From: Arcicella rosea
GTDB lineage: Bacteria > Bacteroidota > Bacteroidia > Cytophagales > Spirosomataceae
Direction: 5' to 3'
NCBI RefSeq assembly: GCF_014204325.1
Contig: NZ_JACHKT010000023.1
Span: 29,697-93,696 of the forward strand
Length of the DNA: 64,000 bases
Part shown: positions 17,336 through 27,500 of the stretch, one piece after another
How the letters are laid out: every line of letters begins with the position of its first letter
Numbering within the stretch: position 1 is the first letter of the stretch
Program-made: the position numbers and the translations under genes
The notes under the pieces: generated by a model
What the model was told of the DNA's origin: nothing
Databases searched by the model: none
Seen by the model: the letters and a program-made list of their open reading frames with translations, nothing else

Positions 17336-18247
17336 TTAATAAATATTTGAGAATGTGTTTAGTCGTGTTTCAATCATTGTTTTTACTTCTTCTTCCGTGA
17401 TATGAGGTGTAGCTCCCTGATAAGTAGCCACCAACGAACCCATTGCACAGGCAAATTGTAAGCTTTCTGTAGGAGTATTATTGGCTAATAAATTCTTGAG
17501 CAAACCTGCTAAAAAGGCATCTCCACTACCAATGGTATCTTTTACGGTTACTGGAAAACCTTCGTTTTGGTAAAAAATATCGTCTTTCAGCAAAATTGCT
17601 CCATTTGCCCCAAGCGTTACGCAAAGTGTTTGAATATCAAATCGTTTGGCGATTGATTTCATTGCAGTTTCTAATGTTGTAGATTCTTCACACCAAGTAG
17701 CAATTTGAATGAGTTCTTGCTCATTCATTTTTACCATATTAGCAATTTTCAAATAGGAAAGAACAAGTTCAGGCGTGTAAAATGGTGTTCTGAGATTCAC
17801 GTCAAATACTTTGAATTTGGCTTTTTCCAAAAGTGTATTCAAGGTTTGAGCCGTTTGCTCACTGCGTGCCGACAAACTCCCAAAAATGAATACATCTGAA
17901 TTTTCAACAGCTTCAATCAAAGTATCATCAACTTGGATATAATCCCAAGCAACGGGATGCACAATTTTATACGTTACTTCGTTTTCATCACTTACATTGG
18001 CTTTTACAACGCCTGTTAAATGCGTTTTTCCATGTTGAATAAGCTCGGTTGACAAACCTTTTTCGATGATAAATTGTATCAATTCTTCCCCTAATTCATC
18101 ATCACCAACACGGCTGATTACGCTTGGATTAAGTCCTAAATTTTTTAGTTGAACGGCTACATTCATGGGTGCTCCACCCGCTTGTTTACCTGTAGGAAGT
18201 ATATCCCAGAGCATTTCACCAAAACAAATTATGGTTGGATTTATCAT
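17336..18247 (-). CDS. Fructokinase (PfkB family)
   Basis: A 303-residue cytoplasmic ribokinase-family sugar kinase. The N-terminal GEMLWDILPTGKQAGGAPMNVAVQLKNLG contains the GG substrate motif, and DTIGSGDAFLAGLL (about 240-253) is the second PfkB signature with the catalytic Asp in GSGDAF. It phosphorylates fructose released from fructan. It lies between the sugar transporter gene (31 bp) and susC (24 bp). The homologous arrangement in the Bacteroides thetaiotaomicron levan locus also combines a fructokinase, a fructose permease and an HTCS. Confidence 0.9.
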   Translation of the reverse strand: MINPTIICFGEMLWDILPTGKQAGGAPMNVAVQLKNLGLNPSVISRVGDDELGEELIQFIIEKGLSTELIQHGKTHLTGVVKANVSDENEVTYKIVHPVAWDYIQVDDTLIEAVENSDVFIFGSLSARSEQTAQTLNTLLEKAKFKVFDVNLRTPFYTPELVLSYLKIANMVKMNEQELIQIATWCEESTTLETAMKSIAKRFDIQTLCVTLGANGAILLKDDIFYQNEGFPVTVKDTIGSGDAFLAGLLKNLLANNTPTESLQFACAMGSLVATYQGATPHITEEEVKTMIETRLNTFSNIY

Positions 18248-18278
18248 TTTTAATTGGTTTTAATGTTAAGGTTTTCTT

Positions 18279-19607
18279 TTAATGAAGTACTACTGCTCTT
18301 TCCATTCCTTCCAAAGAAGTACCTTTGGTTTCTGGCATTACTTTCCAGACGAATAATAATTGTAAAACCATCATCGAAGCGAAGAAAGTAAAAGTGATTC
18401 CGCCTCCAAAAGTTTCGGCGATGTATGGAAAAGTAAAGGTGATGATTGCCGCTAAAATCCAGTGCGTGAAACTGCCTAATGCTTGTCCGTAGGCACGTAC
18501 TTCGTTCGGGAAAATTTCGGAGATAAATACCCAAATAACAGCACCTTGCGAGAAACCAAAGAAGGCAATAAAAATGAATAAATAGAAAGAAACATTGATG
18601 CCGATATTACCGCTAAAAAATGCCTGAGCAACCAAAACAAGCGAACCTATTAACCCTATTGAACCCCAAAACATTAATACCTTTCTACCAAATTTATCAA
18701 TCAATGAAATTCCAACAAGTGTTGAAACAAGGTTAATTAAACCGATACCAGCCGATGATAAAAGGGCTGAATCTTTTCCTAAACCAGCCATTTCAAAAAT
18801 GCGTGGTGCAAAGTAAATGATGGCGTTGATGCCTGACACTTGGTTAAAAAATGCGAATAAAACTGCCAACATAACGGGTTTGCTATACGCTGGCTTGAAT
18901 AAATTGGTAAAGCTATTTGAAGAGTGATCTTTTGCTTGATTTTGAATCGCTTCAATTATGTCTTCAGCAGTGTTGGCATCAATGATCGCTAAGATTTTTC
19001 TGGCGGTATCTACAGCTCCTTTTTTCAAAATCAACCATCTCGGACTTTCAGGAATTATTAAAACCGTTACTAAAAATAATACTGATGGAAATGCTTGTAC
19101 ACCCAACATCCAACGCCAAGCGTTTTCTCCAATATCAACCAACAAGTAATTTGAAAGATATGCAATCAAAATTCCGAATACTACATTGAATTGGAACATC
19201 GCAACCAAACGACCTCTTTTGTGTGCAGGTGCAATTTCAGAAATATACATGGGTGCTACTACCGAAGAAACCCCAACGCCTAATCCGCCAAGAAATCTGA
19301 AAACCAAAAAGATACTCCAATTGGGTGCGTAAGCCGTTCCTAATGAAGAAAGTAAATAAAGAATAGCTACTAATAATAAGGTTGTTCTTCTTCCGTATTT
19401 TTCGGCTGGAATTCCACCAATTAAAGAGCCTAATACTGTTCCGATTAAAGCGATTGAAACCGTTACGCCGTGTTCAACTACACTTAAATTCCATAATTTT
19501 TGAAGTGTTTGTTCTACGCCTGAAATTACTGCGGTGTCGAATCCGAAGAGAAATCCTCCTAAAGCTGCGGATAATGCCCACAAGAATATTTTAATATTTT
19601 GATTCAT
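18279..19607 (-). CDS. Sugar porter (MFS), probable fructose permease
   Basis: A 442-residue inner-membrane protein with twelve predicted membrane helices and the sugar-porter signatures: AEKYGRRTTL in loop 2-3, RFLGGLGVGVSSVVAPMYISE, PESPRWL at the end of the first half, DKFGRKVL in loop 8-9 and PETKG near the C-terminus. It would move fructose into the cytoplasm for the adjacent fructokinase. It is the first gene of the transporter-kinase-susC-susD operon; two 33-bp direct repeats that may bind the HTCS are upstream of it at 19692-19793. Confidence 0.92.
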   Translation of the reverse strand: MNQNIKIFLWALSAALGGFLFGFDTAVISGVEQTLQKLWNLSVVEHGVTVSIALIGTVLGSLIGGIPAEKYGRRTTLLLVAILYLLSSLGTAYAPNWSIFLVFRFLGGLGVGVSSVVAPMYISEIAPAHKRGRLVAMFQFNVVFGILIAYLSNYLLVDIGENAWRWMLGVQAFPSVLFLVTVLIIPESPRWLILKKGAVDTARKILAIIDANTAEDIIEAIQNQAKDHSSNSFTNLFKPAYSKPVMLAVLFAFFNQVSGINAIIYFAPRIFEMAGLGKDSALLSSAGIGLINLVSTLVGISLIDKFGRKVLMFWGSIGLIGSLVLVAQAFFSGNIGINVSFYLFIFIAFFGFSQGAVIWVFISEIFPNEVRAYGQALGSFTHWILAAIITFTFPYIAETFGGGITFTFFASMMVLQLLFVWKVMPETKGTSLEGMERAVVLH

Positions 19608-19691
19608 GTTAACTTTTGGATAAGTTTTTGATAAACCAAAATTAACACTTCAATTAACAATTAGCTGTAAGTATTCTTTCAAAGAGTATTT

Positions 19692-19724
19692 AATTTGATA
19701 CATTGTTTTAAAATACTGTAAATC
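19692..19724 (-). promoter_or_regulatory. Candidate HTCS direct repeat, copy 1
   Basis: In gene orientation contains TGTATCAAATT preceded by TTTTAAAA. It matches copy 2 (19761-19793) at about 25 of 33 positions, with 69 bp between starts. It lies about 85 bp upstream of the sugar porter start. Confidence 0.45.
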
Positions 19725-19760
19725 AATCTATTGTTTATCTTTTCAATAATTGAATCATTG

Positions 19761-19793
19761 AATTTGATACAGCATTTTAAAAAATGTTACATC
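19761..19793 (-). promoter_or_regulatory. Candidate HTCS direct repeat, copy 2
   Basis: In gene orientation TTTTAAAATGCTGTATCAAA, overlapping the last bases of the HTCS gene. Same core as copy 1 and as a shorter copy upstream of GH32 (24450-24458). Confidence 0.45.
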
Positions 19794-22488
19794 AAGAATT
19801 TCGCCATTCTGAGGGTGTTTGATTGGTCTTTTGTTTAAAGAAAGTAGTGAAATAACTTGGGTTGTTAAAGCCTGTTTCATAAGCAACTTCGGCAATGGTT
19901 TTATCGGTTTCTTTTAATAATGCTTTGGCTTTTAGTAATTTAAAATCAGCGATATAATCGGTTACATTTTTATTCGTCAGAGCAGAAATCTTACGGAATA
20001 ATTGTACTCTCGACATTCCCAATTCTTTACTTAGTTTCTCGACCGACAGTGAGCTATCGTTCAGATTTTTTTCAATCAGCAATTCAAATTCTACTAAAAA
20101 TTTACGTTCTGTTTTTTGAATCTGACTTGGATTAGTGATTTCGCTCGAAAAACGGCGACGCATTCTGTCACGGTTTTCTAAAAGTCCTTTTATTTTCTCT
20201 TCTAATAATTGCTGATTAAACGGTTTTGAAATATAAGCATCTGCACCAGCTTTTGCTCCTTCAATTTGGCTTTCTAATTGTCCTTTGGCAGTCAGTAAAA
20301 TCACCGGAATGTGTGAAGTACGGAAATCATTTTTGATTTTTTGCGTCAACGAAAAACCATCCATTGCTGGTAGCATTACATCACTGATGATTAAATCTGG
20401 AATATTATTCAGAATTTCTTCCCAACCTTTTTCAGCACTTTCAACAGGAACAGTATTGTAAGCTATTCTCAATTTTTGGGTCAAGAATTGGTTTAAATCT
20501 TGATTATCCTCAATCAATACAATCGTATTTTCATGAACGACTGAATTATTTACGAGTATTGGCGTGATGGCTTCAACGCTTTCACGCAAGTATGGATTTT
20601 CTTTAATAGGCTCTTTTTCATACATTTGACCTTCAACATAGGGTAAAATAATTTTAAAAGTTGTTCCTTTCCCTTTTTCAGATTCTACTTCTATATCACC
20701 TTGATGAAGCGAAACAAATTCACGAGAAAGTGCCAAGCCCAAACCTGTTCCCAAAGAAATATTTTGGTTGCCACGATAAAATAAATCGAAAGCTCGCTCT
20801 TTTTCTTCTTTACTCATCCCGATGCCATTATCCGAAATCAAAATCTCTATTTTTTCAATATTTTTTAAGAGTGAAACATGGATTAAACCGCCTACAGGCG
20901 TGTATTTGAAGGCATTTGAAATAATATTGAAGAGTACTTTATCCAATTTTTCAGCATCAAAACCGAATGGCATTTGTGCAAATGGACAAATAAATTGTAA
21001 GTCGATATGCTGTGTTTTGGCTTTTACATTAAAATCTGAAACGATGTCTTTCACAAAAGCTACCAAATCTTGCTGAGTAACTTCCAATTCCATTTTACCA
21101 GCATCAACTTTTCTTAATTCCAGCAGTTGGTCAACCAAACGGAGTAATCTATTGGCATTTTTATAAATTAATTGAAGTGCATTTTTGGTTTCTTTTGCAT
21201 CAACCGATTTACGATGTAAAATATCTTCCGTAGGCGTTAAAATCAAACTCAAAGGCGTGCGAAATTCGTGTGAAATATAAGAGTAAAATCGTAATTTATC
21301 TTCTGTGGCTTGTCGGGCAAGTTGTGAAATTCGCTCTATTTCATCTTTTTGCTCTAAAATCGCACGATTCTGATTTCCCAAAATTTGGTTAGATTTCTGT
21401 TTTTCTCGTAAAAGATAGAACAAAATTCCTCCAAGAGAAATCACAACTAACAAAAAAATTATCGTTAAGTAAAGCGTATTTTGTTGCGTTGAAAAGATAC
21501 GAGTAAGCTCTTTTATTTTACTTGCTTGTCGTTTAATATCATCTTGTTGCTCTTTTATTTTTTGGTATTGAGCCAACATAATGCCTACATTTTCGGCATT
21601 GATGATGGTTGTAAATAATTGATTTTCCTTTTCAAAAGGTTGTTTATTCAAAATTTTAACCGCCGTTTTGATGGCTTCTTCTCCGCCCGTAGGATACAAA
21701 ATAGTAGCCGAAATAATGCCTTTACTCACCAAATCAATCCCTTGGTTTGCTCCATACAAACCATCAACACCAATGATTTTTTTGTTCAAACCCAAACTTT
21801 TACAAACGTTTGCAATGGCATGAGCTAATCTATCATTGTGTGCATAAATCAAATCTACTTTAGGATGCTGACTCAGAAAAGAACGAATTTCTTCTTGTAA
21901 ATACTGTGGTTGTCTCGCTGAGAAAAGCGATTTTAGCAATTTTAATTGAGGATTTTTATTAATTACTTTCAGAAAACCTTGATGTCTGTCTATCGTCGGA
22001 GAGGTTTTTGCTCCTTCGCCTACTTCAAAAATTGTTCCTTGTCCTTTCAGGATGATGTTTGCGTATATCCCAGCATTTTGTCCGATAAGTTGGTTATCAG
22101 CACCCACAAAAGCCGTATATTTTTCAGAAGTAGTTTTTCGGTCAACAATCACCACAGGAATGCCTGCATCGAATGCTTTTTCAATAATAGCCGTTAACGG
22201 TTTGGCCTCATTGGGTGTAACGATGATTAAATCTACTTTATCTTCTATAAATTGCTGAATTTGAGCAATTTGTTTAGTACTATTACTGTTTGCATTGGCG
22301 ATAGTCATCCCAATATTATTATGAAAAGTCAATTCGCTTTCCATTCCTTCTACCATTGTTTTTCGCCAATTATCGTTCATGGTACATTGTGCAAAACCAA
22401 TTTGAAAGGTCTTTTTCTCCGACTTATCGCAAGCGTACAACATCAAGATGAGCAATAGTGCTACAAATATTTGATAGATTTTTCTCAT
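19792..22488 (-). CDS. Hybrid two-component system sensor/regulator with sugar-binding periplasmic domain
   Basis: An ~898-residue single-chain HTCS. From the chosen ATG at 22488 the order is: lipoprotein-like signal (LMLYAC), periplasmic-binding-protein type 1 sensor (about 25-310, LacI/ribose-binding-like, with IGFAQCTMNDNW and GIPVVIVDRKT), a coiled segment, one membrane helix (~345-365), HisKA with SHEFRTPLSLI, HATPase with NAFKYTPVGG and GTGLGLALS, a receiver domain with the phospho-acceptor Asp in ISDVMLPAMDG, and an AraC-type DNA-binding domain. The B. thetaiotaomicron fructan HTCS BT1754 has the same design and senses fructose in the periplasm. A start at 22533 is possible but leaves a poor signal. 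Confidence 0.92.
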   Translation of the reverse strand: MRKIYQIFVALLLILMLYACDKSEKKTFQIGFAQCTMNDNWRKTMVEGMESELTFHNNIGMTIANANSNSTKQIAQIQQFIEDKVDLIIVTPNEAKPLTAIIEKAFDAGIPVVIVDRKTTSEKYTAFVGADNQLIGQNAGIYANIILKGQGTIFEVGEGAKTSPTIDRHQGFLKVINKNPQLKLLKSLFSARQPQYLQEEIRSFLSQHPKVDLIYAHNDRLAHAIANVCKSLGLNKKIIGVDGLYGANQGIDLVSKGIISATILYPTGGEEAIKTAVKILNKQPFEKENQLFTTIINAENVGIMLAQYQKIKEQQDDIKRQASKIKELTRIFSTQQNTLYLTIIFLLVVISLGGILFYLLREKQKSNQILGNQNRAILEQKDEIERISQLARQATEDKLRFYSYISHEFRTPLSLILTPTEDILHRKSVDAKETKNALQLIYKNANRLLRLVDQLLELRKVDAGKMELEVTQQDLVAFVKDIVSDFNVKAKTQHIDLQFICPFAQMPFGFDAEKLDKVLFNIISNAFKYTPVGGLIHVSLLKNIEKIEILISDNGIGMSKEEKERAFDLFYRGNQNISLGTGLGLALSREFVSLHQGDIEVESEKGKGTTFKIILPYVEGQMYEKEPIKENPYLRESVEAITPILVNNSVVHENTIVLIEDNQDLNQFLTQKLRIAYNTVPVESAEKGWEEILNNIPDLIISDVMLPAMDGFSLTQKIKNDFRTSHIPVILLTAKGQLESQIEGAKAGADAYISKPFNQQLLEEKIKGLLENRDRMRRRFSSEITNPSQIQKTERKFLVEFELLIEKNLNDSSLSVEKLSKELGMSRVQLFRKISALTNKNVTDYIADFKLLKAKALLKETDKTIAEVAYETGFNNPSYFTTFFKQKTNQTPSEWRNS

Positions 22489-22575
22489 CTGTATTGAGTT
22501 ATGAAAGGGTATTAATTTTGAGTTTTGTTTCAATAAAAGTGTAAAAATACGAAAGCTTTAAAAACAAGAAAAAGA

Positions 22576-22605
22576 TAAACTGCTGGATTAAAACCCAACA
22601 GTTTA
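22576..22605 (-). terminator. Terminator of the GH32 gene
   Basis: Stem TAAACTGTTGGG / CCAGCAGTTTA read on the minus strand. One pair is G-U in that orientation, and a run of T-rich sequence follows. It separates GH32 from the HTCS gene. Confidence 0.6.
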
Positions 22606-22675
22606 CCTAATTAATCTTTATTAAATAAACAGATTTGTTTTATGAATTAAAGTGATGTATATGAGTATTTTATAT

Positions 22676-22703
22676 TCATCACTCACAATTCACAACTCTT
22701 AAT
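22676..22703. repeat. Heptameric intergenic repeat (AATTCAC type)
   Basis: Heptads CACTCAC, AATTCAC, AACTCTT downstream of the GH32 stop codon; related to 12299-12328. Confidence 0.55.
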
Positions 22704-22733
22704 ATATTAATTGTACTCAATATTGACGGTATA

Positions 22734-24317
22734 TTACTTCCAGCTACTTTTCAAATTCCAGACATTTAGCGTATTTACTTTGAAATTTTTCTCTGAAGTA
22801 TTGATTTTCATTTTTGTATAATCTTCATTCGGAAAGAAAATCTCTGTAACAACTGTTTCGCCATTATCCGCAAATAACTCGGCTGAAGATACGTCGAAAT
22901 AAATATGTAACTTAACAATTTTGTCGGTAGATAATCTTGGTGCAAGATGGATTTTCTGAGCAAAAGTGTCAGAAAAGTCTATTTTCCCTGATTTCGTTCT
23001 ATCGCTATAGAAAGTATTATTTTCACTATCGTAACCAATGATGTATTTTTCACCTTTGCTGTTTGATACTTCTACTTCAACTTTCCCTTTTTCTGGCTTT
23101 TCAAAAGATAATTCTAGTTCGGATAACGTTGGCTTAAAGTTTAGTTTGGGTGTAATGTCTAAAGAACCTGAAACGTTTAGGTTACTCAATTGTAAAGCTT
23201 TTTTAGCAGGATTTCTCAAAGCTTTAAGTTCCTTTACAGGATTAACGGATACTCTATATCCCTCATTAGTTGCTTTCAAGTTTAATACTCTTGGCAATGT
23301 AGCGGCACTTCTCCATACTCCAGTTGGAACAATGTTGGCATATTGCCAGTTGCTCATCCAACCGATTAAAATTCTTCTTCCATCGGCTTTTGGAATATCC
23401 GACCACGTTACACCAGCGTAATTATCTTTACCATAATCTAACCAAAGTCCGTTTCCGTTTTTTACATAAGGTTTAAGGGCTTCGTCGAGAATAAATGTTT
23501 TTCCATCAAAATCTCCGACAAAATATTGTGTTCCTGATCCACCATTTGGCCCGCCCGGATTAATATTTACGATTAAAACCCATTTGATGACATTACCATC
23601 TTTCAATGGAAACATATCTGCACATTCCCAAACACCACCGTGATTACCCCATTCTTTTCCAAAATTTCCTGTATTTTCCCAATCTTTCAAGTTTTTAGAA
23701 ACCCAAAATTCATGATGATCTTGTACTGCAAGTGACATTACCCATTGCTTATGGGCTTCGTCCCAAATTACTTTTGGGTCTCTAAAATCACGTGTACCTG
23801 TATTTTTTACAACAGGATTTCCAGCATATTTTGTCCAAGTACGTCCTTTATCGTTACTGTAAGCAATCCCTTGATTTTCAAAATCACTTCTACCTGCCTT
23901 TTCACCTTCCATGTTGTGATAAGTAAATATTGCGATTAAAGGAGGCTGGTTATTTTTACCAAATCCGCTGGTATTCTTCCAGTCCACCACGGCACTTCCT
24001 GAAAAAATATAGCCTAAACTATCAGGATAAAGTGCAATGGGTAGATTTTTCCAATGTGTTAAATTTTTACTAACGGCATGTCCCCAGTGCATTGGCCCCC
24101 AAACGGTTTTGTCTGGATAATGTTGGTAGAATAAATGGTATTCTCCTTGATAAAAAAACATTCCATTGGGGTCATTCATCCAGCCTTTTGCAGGAGAAAA
24201 ATGAAATTGTGGTCTATGAGGCTCTTGATACAATTTTGAAGTTTTATACTGCCCAAAGCTATCTGTTTTTAGAAGAAGTACTAAAGCAATGCAAAGCAGA
24301 CTTATAAATTTCGTCAT
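22734..24317 (-). CDS. GH32 fructan hydrolase (levanase/inulinase/fructosidase)
   Basis: A 527-residue exported glycoside hydrolase from the ATG at 24317, giving signal peptide MTKFISLLCIALVLLLKTDS. A five-bladed propeller with the GH32 motifs WMNDPNG (nucleophile Asp49 of this start), FRDPKVIWD (transition-state stabiliser) and WECADMFPL (acid/base Glu) is followed by the C-terminal beta-sandwich (from about 390). It hydrolyses beta-fructoside bonds; endo or exo action, and levan or inulin specificity, cannot be told by eye. No lipobox is seen, so it is probably periplasmic or secreted. It is transcribed separately upstream of the HTCS; an in-frame start at 24332 exists. Confidence 0.93.
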   Translation of the reverse strand: MTKFISLLCIALVLLLKTDSFGQYKTSKLYQEPHRPQFHFSPAKGWMNDPNGMFFYQGEYHLFYQHYPDKTVWGPMHWGHAVSKNLTHWKNLPIALYPDSLGYIFSGSAVVDWKNTSGFGKNNQPPLIAIFTYHNMEGEKAGRSDFENQGIAYSNDKGRTWTKYAGNPVVKNTGTRDFRDPKVIWDEAHKQWVMSLAVQDHHEFWVSKNLKDWENTGNFGKEWGNHGGVWECADMFPLKDGNVIKWVLIVNINPGGPNGGSGTQYFVGDFDGKTFILDEALKPYVKNGNGLWLDYGKDNYAGVTWSDIPKADGRRILIGWMSNWQYANIVPTGVWRSAATLPRVLNLKATNEGYRVSVNPVKELKALRNPAKKALQLSNLNVSGSLDITPKLNFKPTLSELELSFEKPEKGKVEVEVSNSKGEKYIIGYDSENNTFYSDRTKSGKIDFSDTFAQKIHLAPRLSTDKIVKLHIYFDVSSAELFADNGETVVTEIFFPNEDYTKMKINTSEKNFKVNTLNVWNLKSSWK

Positions 24318-24449
24318 TTTGAGGTAAATCATTTTTTCATCATTTTAATAGTGAGTGAATGCCAAAGCTTGCCTTTGTGCTTTTCCATGGTTCAAAATTA
24401 CTGGTAGATGATTTTTCAATGATGTACTAATCTTTCCAAAAACTTCAAT

Positions 24450-24458
24450 TTTGATACA
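24450..24458 (-). promoter_or_regulatory. TGTATCAAA motif upstream of GH32
   Basis: Third copy of the core (TGTATCAAA in gene orientation) of the direct repeats upstream of the fructose operon, 133 bp from the GH32 start. A short match on its own; support comes only from the shared context. Confidence 0.35.
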
Positions 24459-24583
24459 AGTGCTAAACATCTGTTTTATAGACAATTAAGCTTAAATTAT
24501 AAAATTAAATTATTAATTATGTTACCTAAATTCAAATAATGATACATATAGGAAACTTTAGAAAATAAAAACGGAGCTTTTTG

Positions 24584-27500
24584 TTATGCAAGAGCTTTCG
24601 GTTGTACTTCATAAGGGAATTTCAAGGTAAATGATGTGCCTTTTCCTTCATGACTTTCAAAAGAAATATGTCCGCCTAAAATATTGGTAAACTCTTTAGT
24701 GATGGTCAGTCCTAGACCTGTTCCTTCAATATGCAATACATTATTTGCTCTAAAAAACAGTTCAAATAAATGTTCCTGATCTGCCCTCGGAATCCCAATG
24801 CCATAATCGGTAATGATGAGTTTAAAAGTATCAGGCTCAAACACTAATTCTAAACTAGGGTTTTTAGCATTTGGGGAATATTTGAAAGCATTGTTCACCA
24901 AATTACTGATGATATGATTCAGGAATGAAGTATTGGAAGTAATCAACCTATGTTTTTCTGGCAATATTAAATTTAAGCTTCTACCGTCTTTTCGGTCGAT
25001 ATAATATTGATTATTTACCTGATGAATTAGCTGAATAATATCTATACTTTCAATACTATATTCTTCACGATTAACACTATTTTTTTCCAATAAGAGAATA
25101 TCTCTTAACATTTCTGTAAGACGATTCGACTGAAACATTATTTTGTCTAAATGTACTGTAGCTTTTTCTTTCAGCGTTTCATTTTCAATCATTTTCACAT
25201 AAATATCCAAAATATCAATACTACTTACGATAGTAGCAATGGGAGTTCTGAATTCATGAGAAGCAAGTGCTGTGAAACGATTTTTTATGATGTTCATTTC
25301 TCGCTCTTTTTCCAAAGAAAGTTCTAGTGCTTTCAATTGTCTTTGAGCTTCTTCTGCCAACTTTTTTTCTGTAACGTCTCTTTCGATAGAAATCCAATGA
25401 GTGAACCAGCCTGTTTCATCTGCAACAGGAATTACTGTGAAATTTATCCAAAATTCCTCTCCATTTTTTTTATAATTGATGGTGGTGATTTCACAAATTT
25501 CCCAATTACGCAAGGCTCTGCCAAGTCGAGCTAATTCTGCTCTATCAGATTTAGGCCCTTGTAAAATTCTTGGTGTTTTTCCGATTATTTCTTCGGAAGT
25601 ATAGCCAGTCATGCTGGTAAAAGCTTCGTTTACATATAAAATTCTTGGCCCGGGTTCATCAAAAGGTTCTGCTTCGGTAATCAATACCGCATCATTTGTA
25701 TTAACCACCACAGATTCTAACAATTTCAATTGGCGTTCTCTCTCTTTTTGTAAAGTAATATCCTGAATCGCACCTACCATTCTAATGCCCTTTCCTTGCT
25801 CGTTTCTGATGAGGAAACCTTTATCAATTACATGAGCGTATTTTCCATCAGCTTTTTGGAAACGATATTCGTCATACCAATTATTACCTGTTCCCTCAAT
25901 AGAAAGGTTGATACTTTTAATGACTCTCTCTTTATCATCAGGATGAAGGTAGCAAGCCCAAGATTCAAAAATAGTAGTAGGAGGTTCGTGTCTGTGTCCA
26001 AACATATTAAAATAACCTTCTCCCCAAAGAATCGTATTATTTTCTAAGTCCAAATCCCATATAGCATCTGAAGTTGCCTTAGAAGCAAATTGGTATCTTT
26101 CATTACTTGCAACCACAGATTTTTGAGCTTCCACTATGTCTGTAACATCTACTACTGTTGAAATCATCAAGTTTTGCTCGTAAATCGGAATATTCTTAGC
26201 ATTTACAATGCGTTTTTTACCTGTTTTAGTAGTAATGGTTATTCCTTCCCAACTCATTCTACGTTCATCTCCACTTAAAATATCCGCCATAATGCGTTCG
26301 CTTATTTCTTTTCGATAAGCTTCATCAGGGTATATTTTATCAAAAAAAGTAGTGACGTCTAAAATATCTTCATTTGTCCAGCCATAAATTTCACTAAATT
26401 TTTTGTTCATCAAAGTGGCTGTTCCTTCGTTTATTTTATTCACTGAGATACCTATCGGTAAATTCTCTAGAGCAGTTTCAATAAAATCATTCCGTTCTTT
26501 TAGCACAATCTGACTGTTTTTTTGCTCAGTAACATCTTGAACGGTTCCTTCTAAAAAAAATGACTGCTCATTTTCATCATAAATTAGTTTTCCGATTTCA
26601 TGAATCCATTTAAATGAACCATCTGGTAAAATAATGCGAAATTCTATATCAATGTCTTTTCCGCCTTCAAACGAAATGGCGTGTTGCATGATGTAATTTT
26701 CTCTGTCTTTCTCTTGTAAAGTAAGTAAGAATGATTCATAGTCAAGATTAAATGATTGTTTTGAAAGTCCCCAAATAACATATACTTCATCCGACCAATA
26801 CAAGTTTTTTTCTTGAATATTTACTTGCCAATAACCTAATTTGGCAATATTGGTGGCTGTACGTAATTTTATTTCATTATCTCTTAATTCTTGTAAAACT
26901 TTTTCTTTTTCAGTAACGTCATTTATTTGGACTAACACTACTCGTCTTCCTTGATAGTCCATCAAGTGTCCAAGTCCTTCTATTTTAATGATTTCTCCAT
27001 TTTTCTTTTGATGGATTCGTAATTTTTTATGTAGTTTCTCGTAATTTTCTTCACTATGAGCTAGTTCAAATACCTCAGGAATTTCTGATTTTGGTCTTAA
27101 ATCTAAGATGGAAAGTCTCAAAAATTCTTCCCGAGTATAGCCATATTTATTGTGTGCTACTTCGTTACAATCTACAATTTCTAGGGTTTTAAAATCCCAA
27201 ATAAACATCGGAGCGGGATTGTTCTCGAAAAGATATTTATATTGTTCTACTGATTTAGTTAAGGCTAATTCATTATTTTTTTTCTCGGTAGCGTCTTTAG
27301 CAACACAGTAATAGCGTTCGTCAACTTCATCCCAAGTACTCGACCAAGTGATTGGCACTTCCTTTCCTTCTTTATGAATATATCTATTCTGAAAATTGGT
27401 TGTTCCAATTCCACTTTTTATTTGGTTTTCTCTAGCAATGGTTATTCTACGATCATCTGGGAGTACATAATTGATAAACTTTTTACCAATTAATTCTTCT

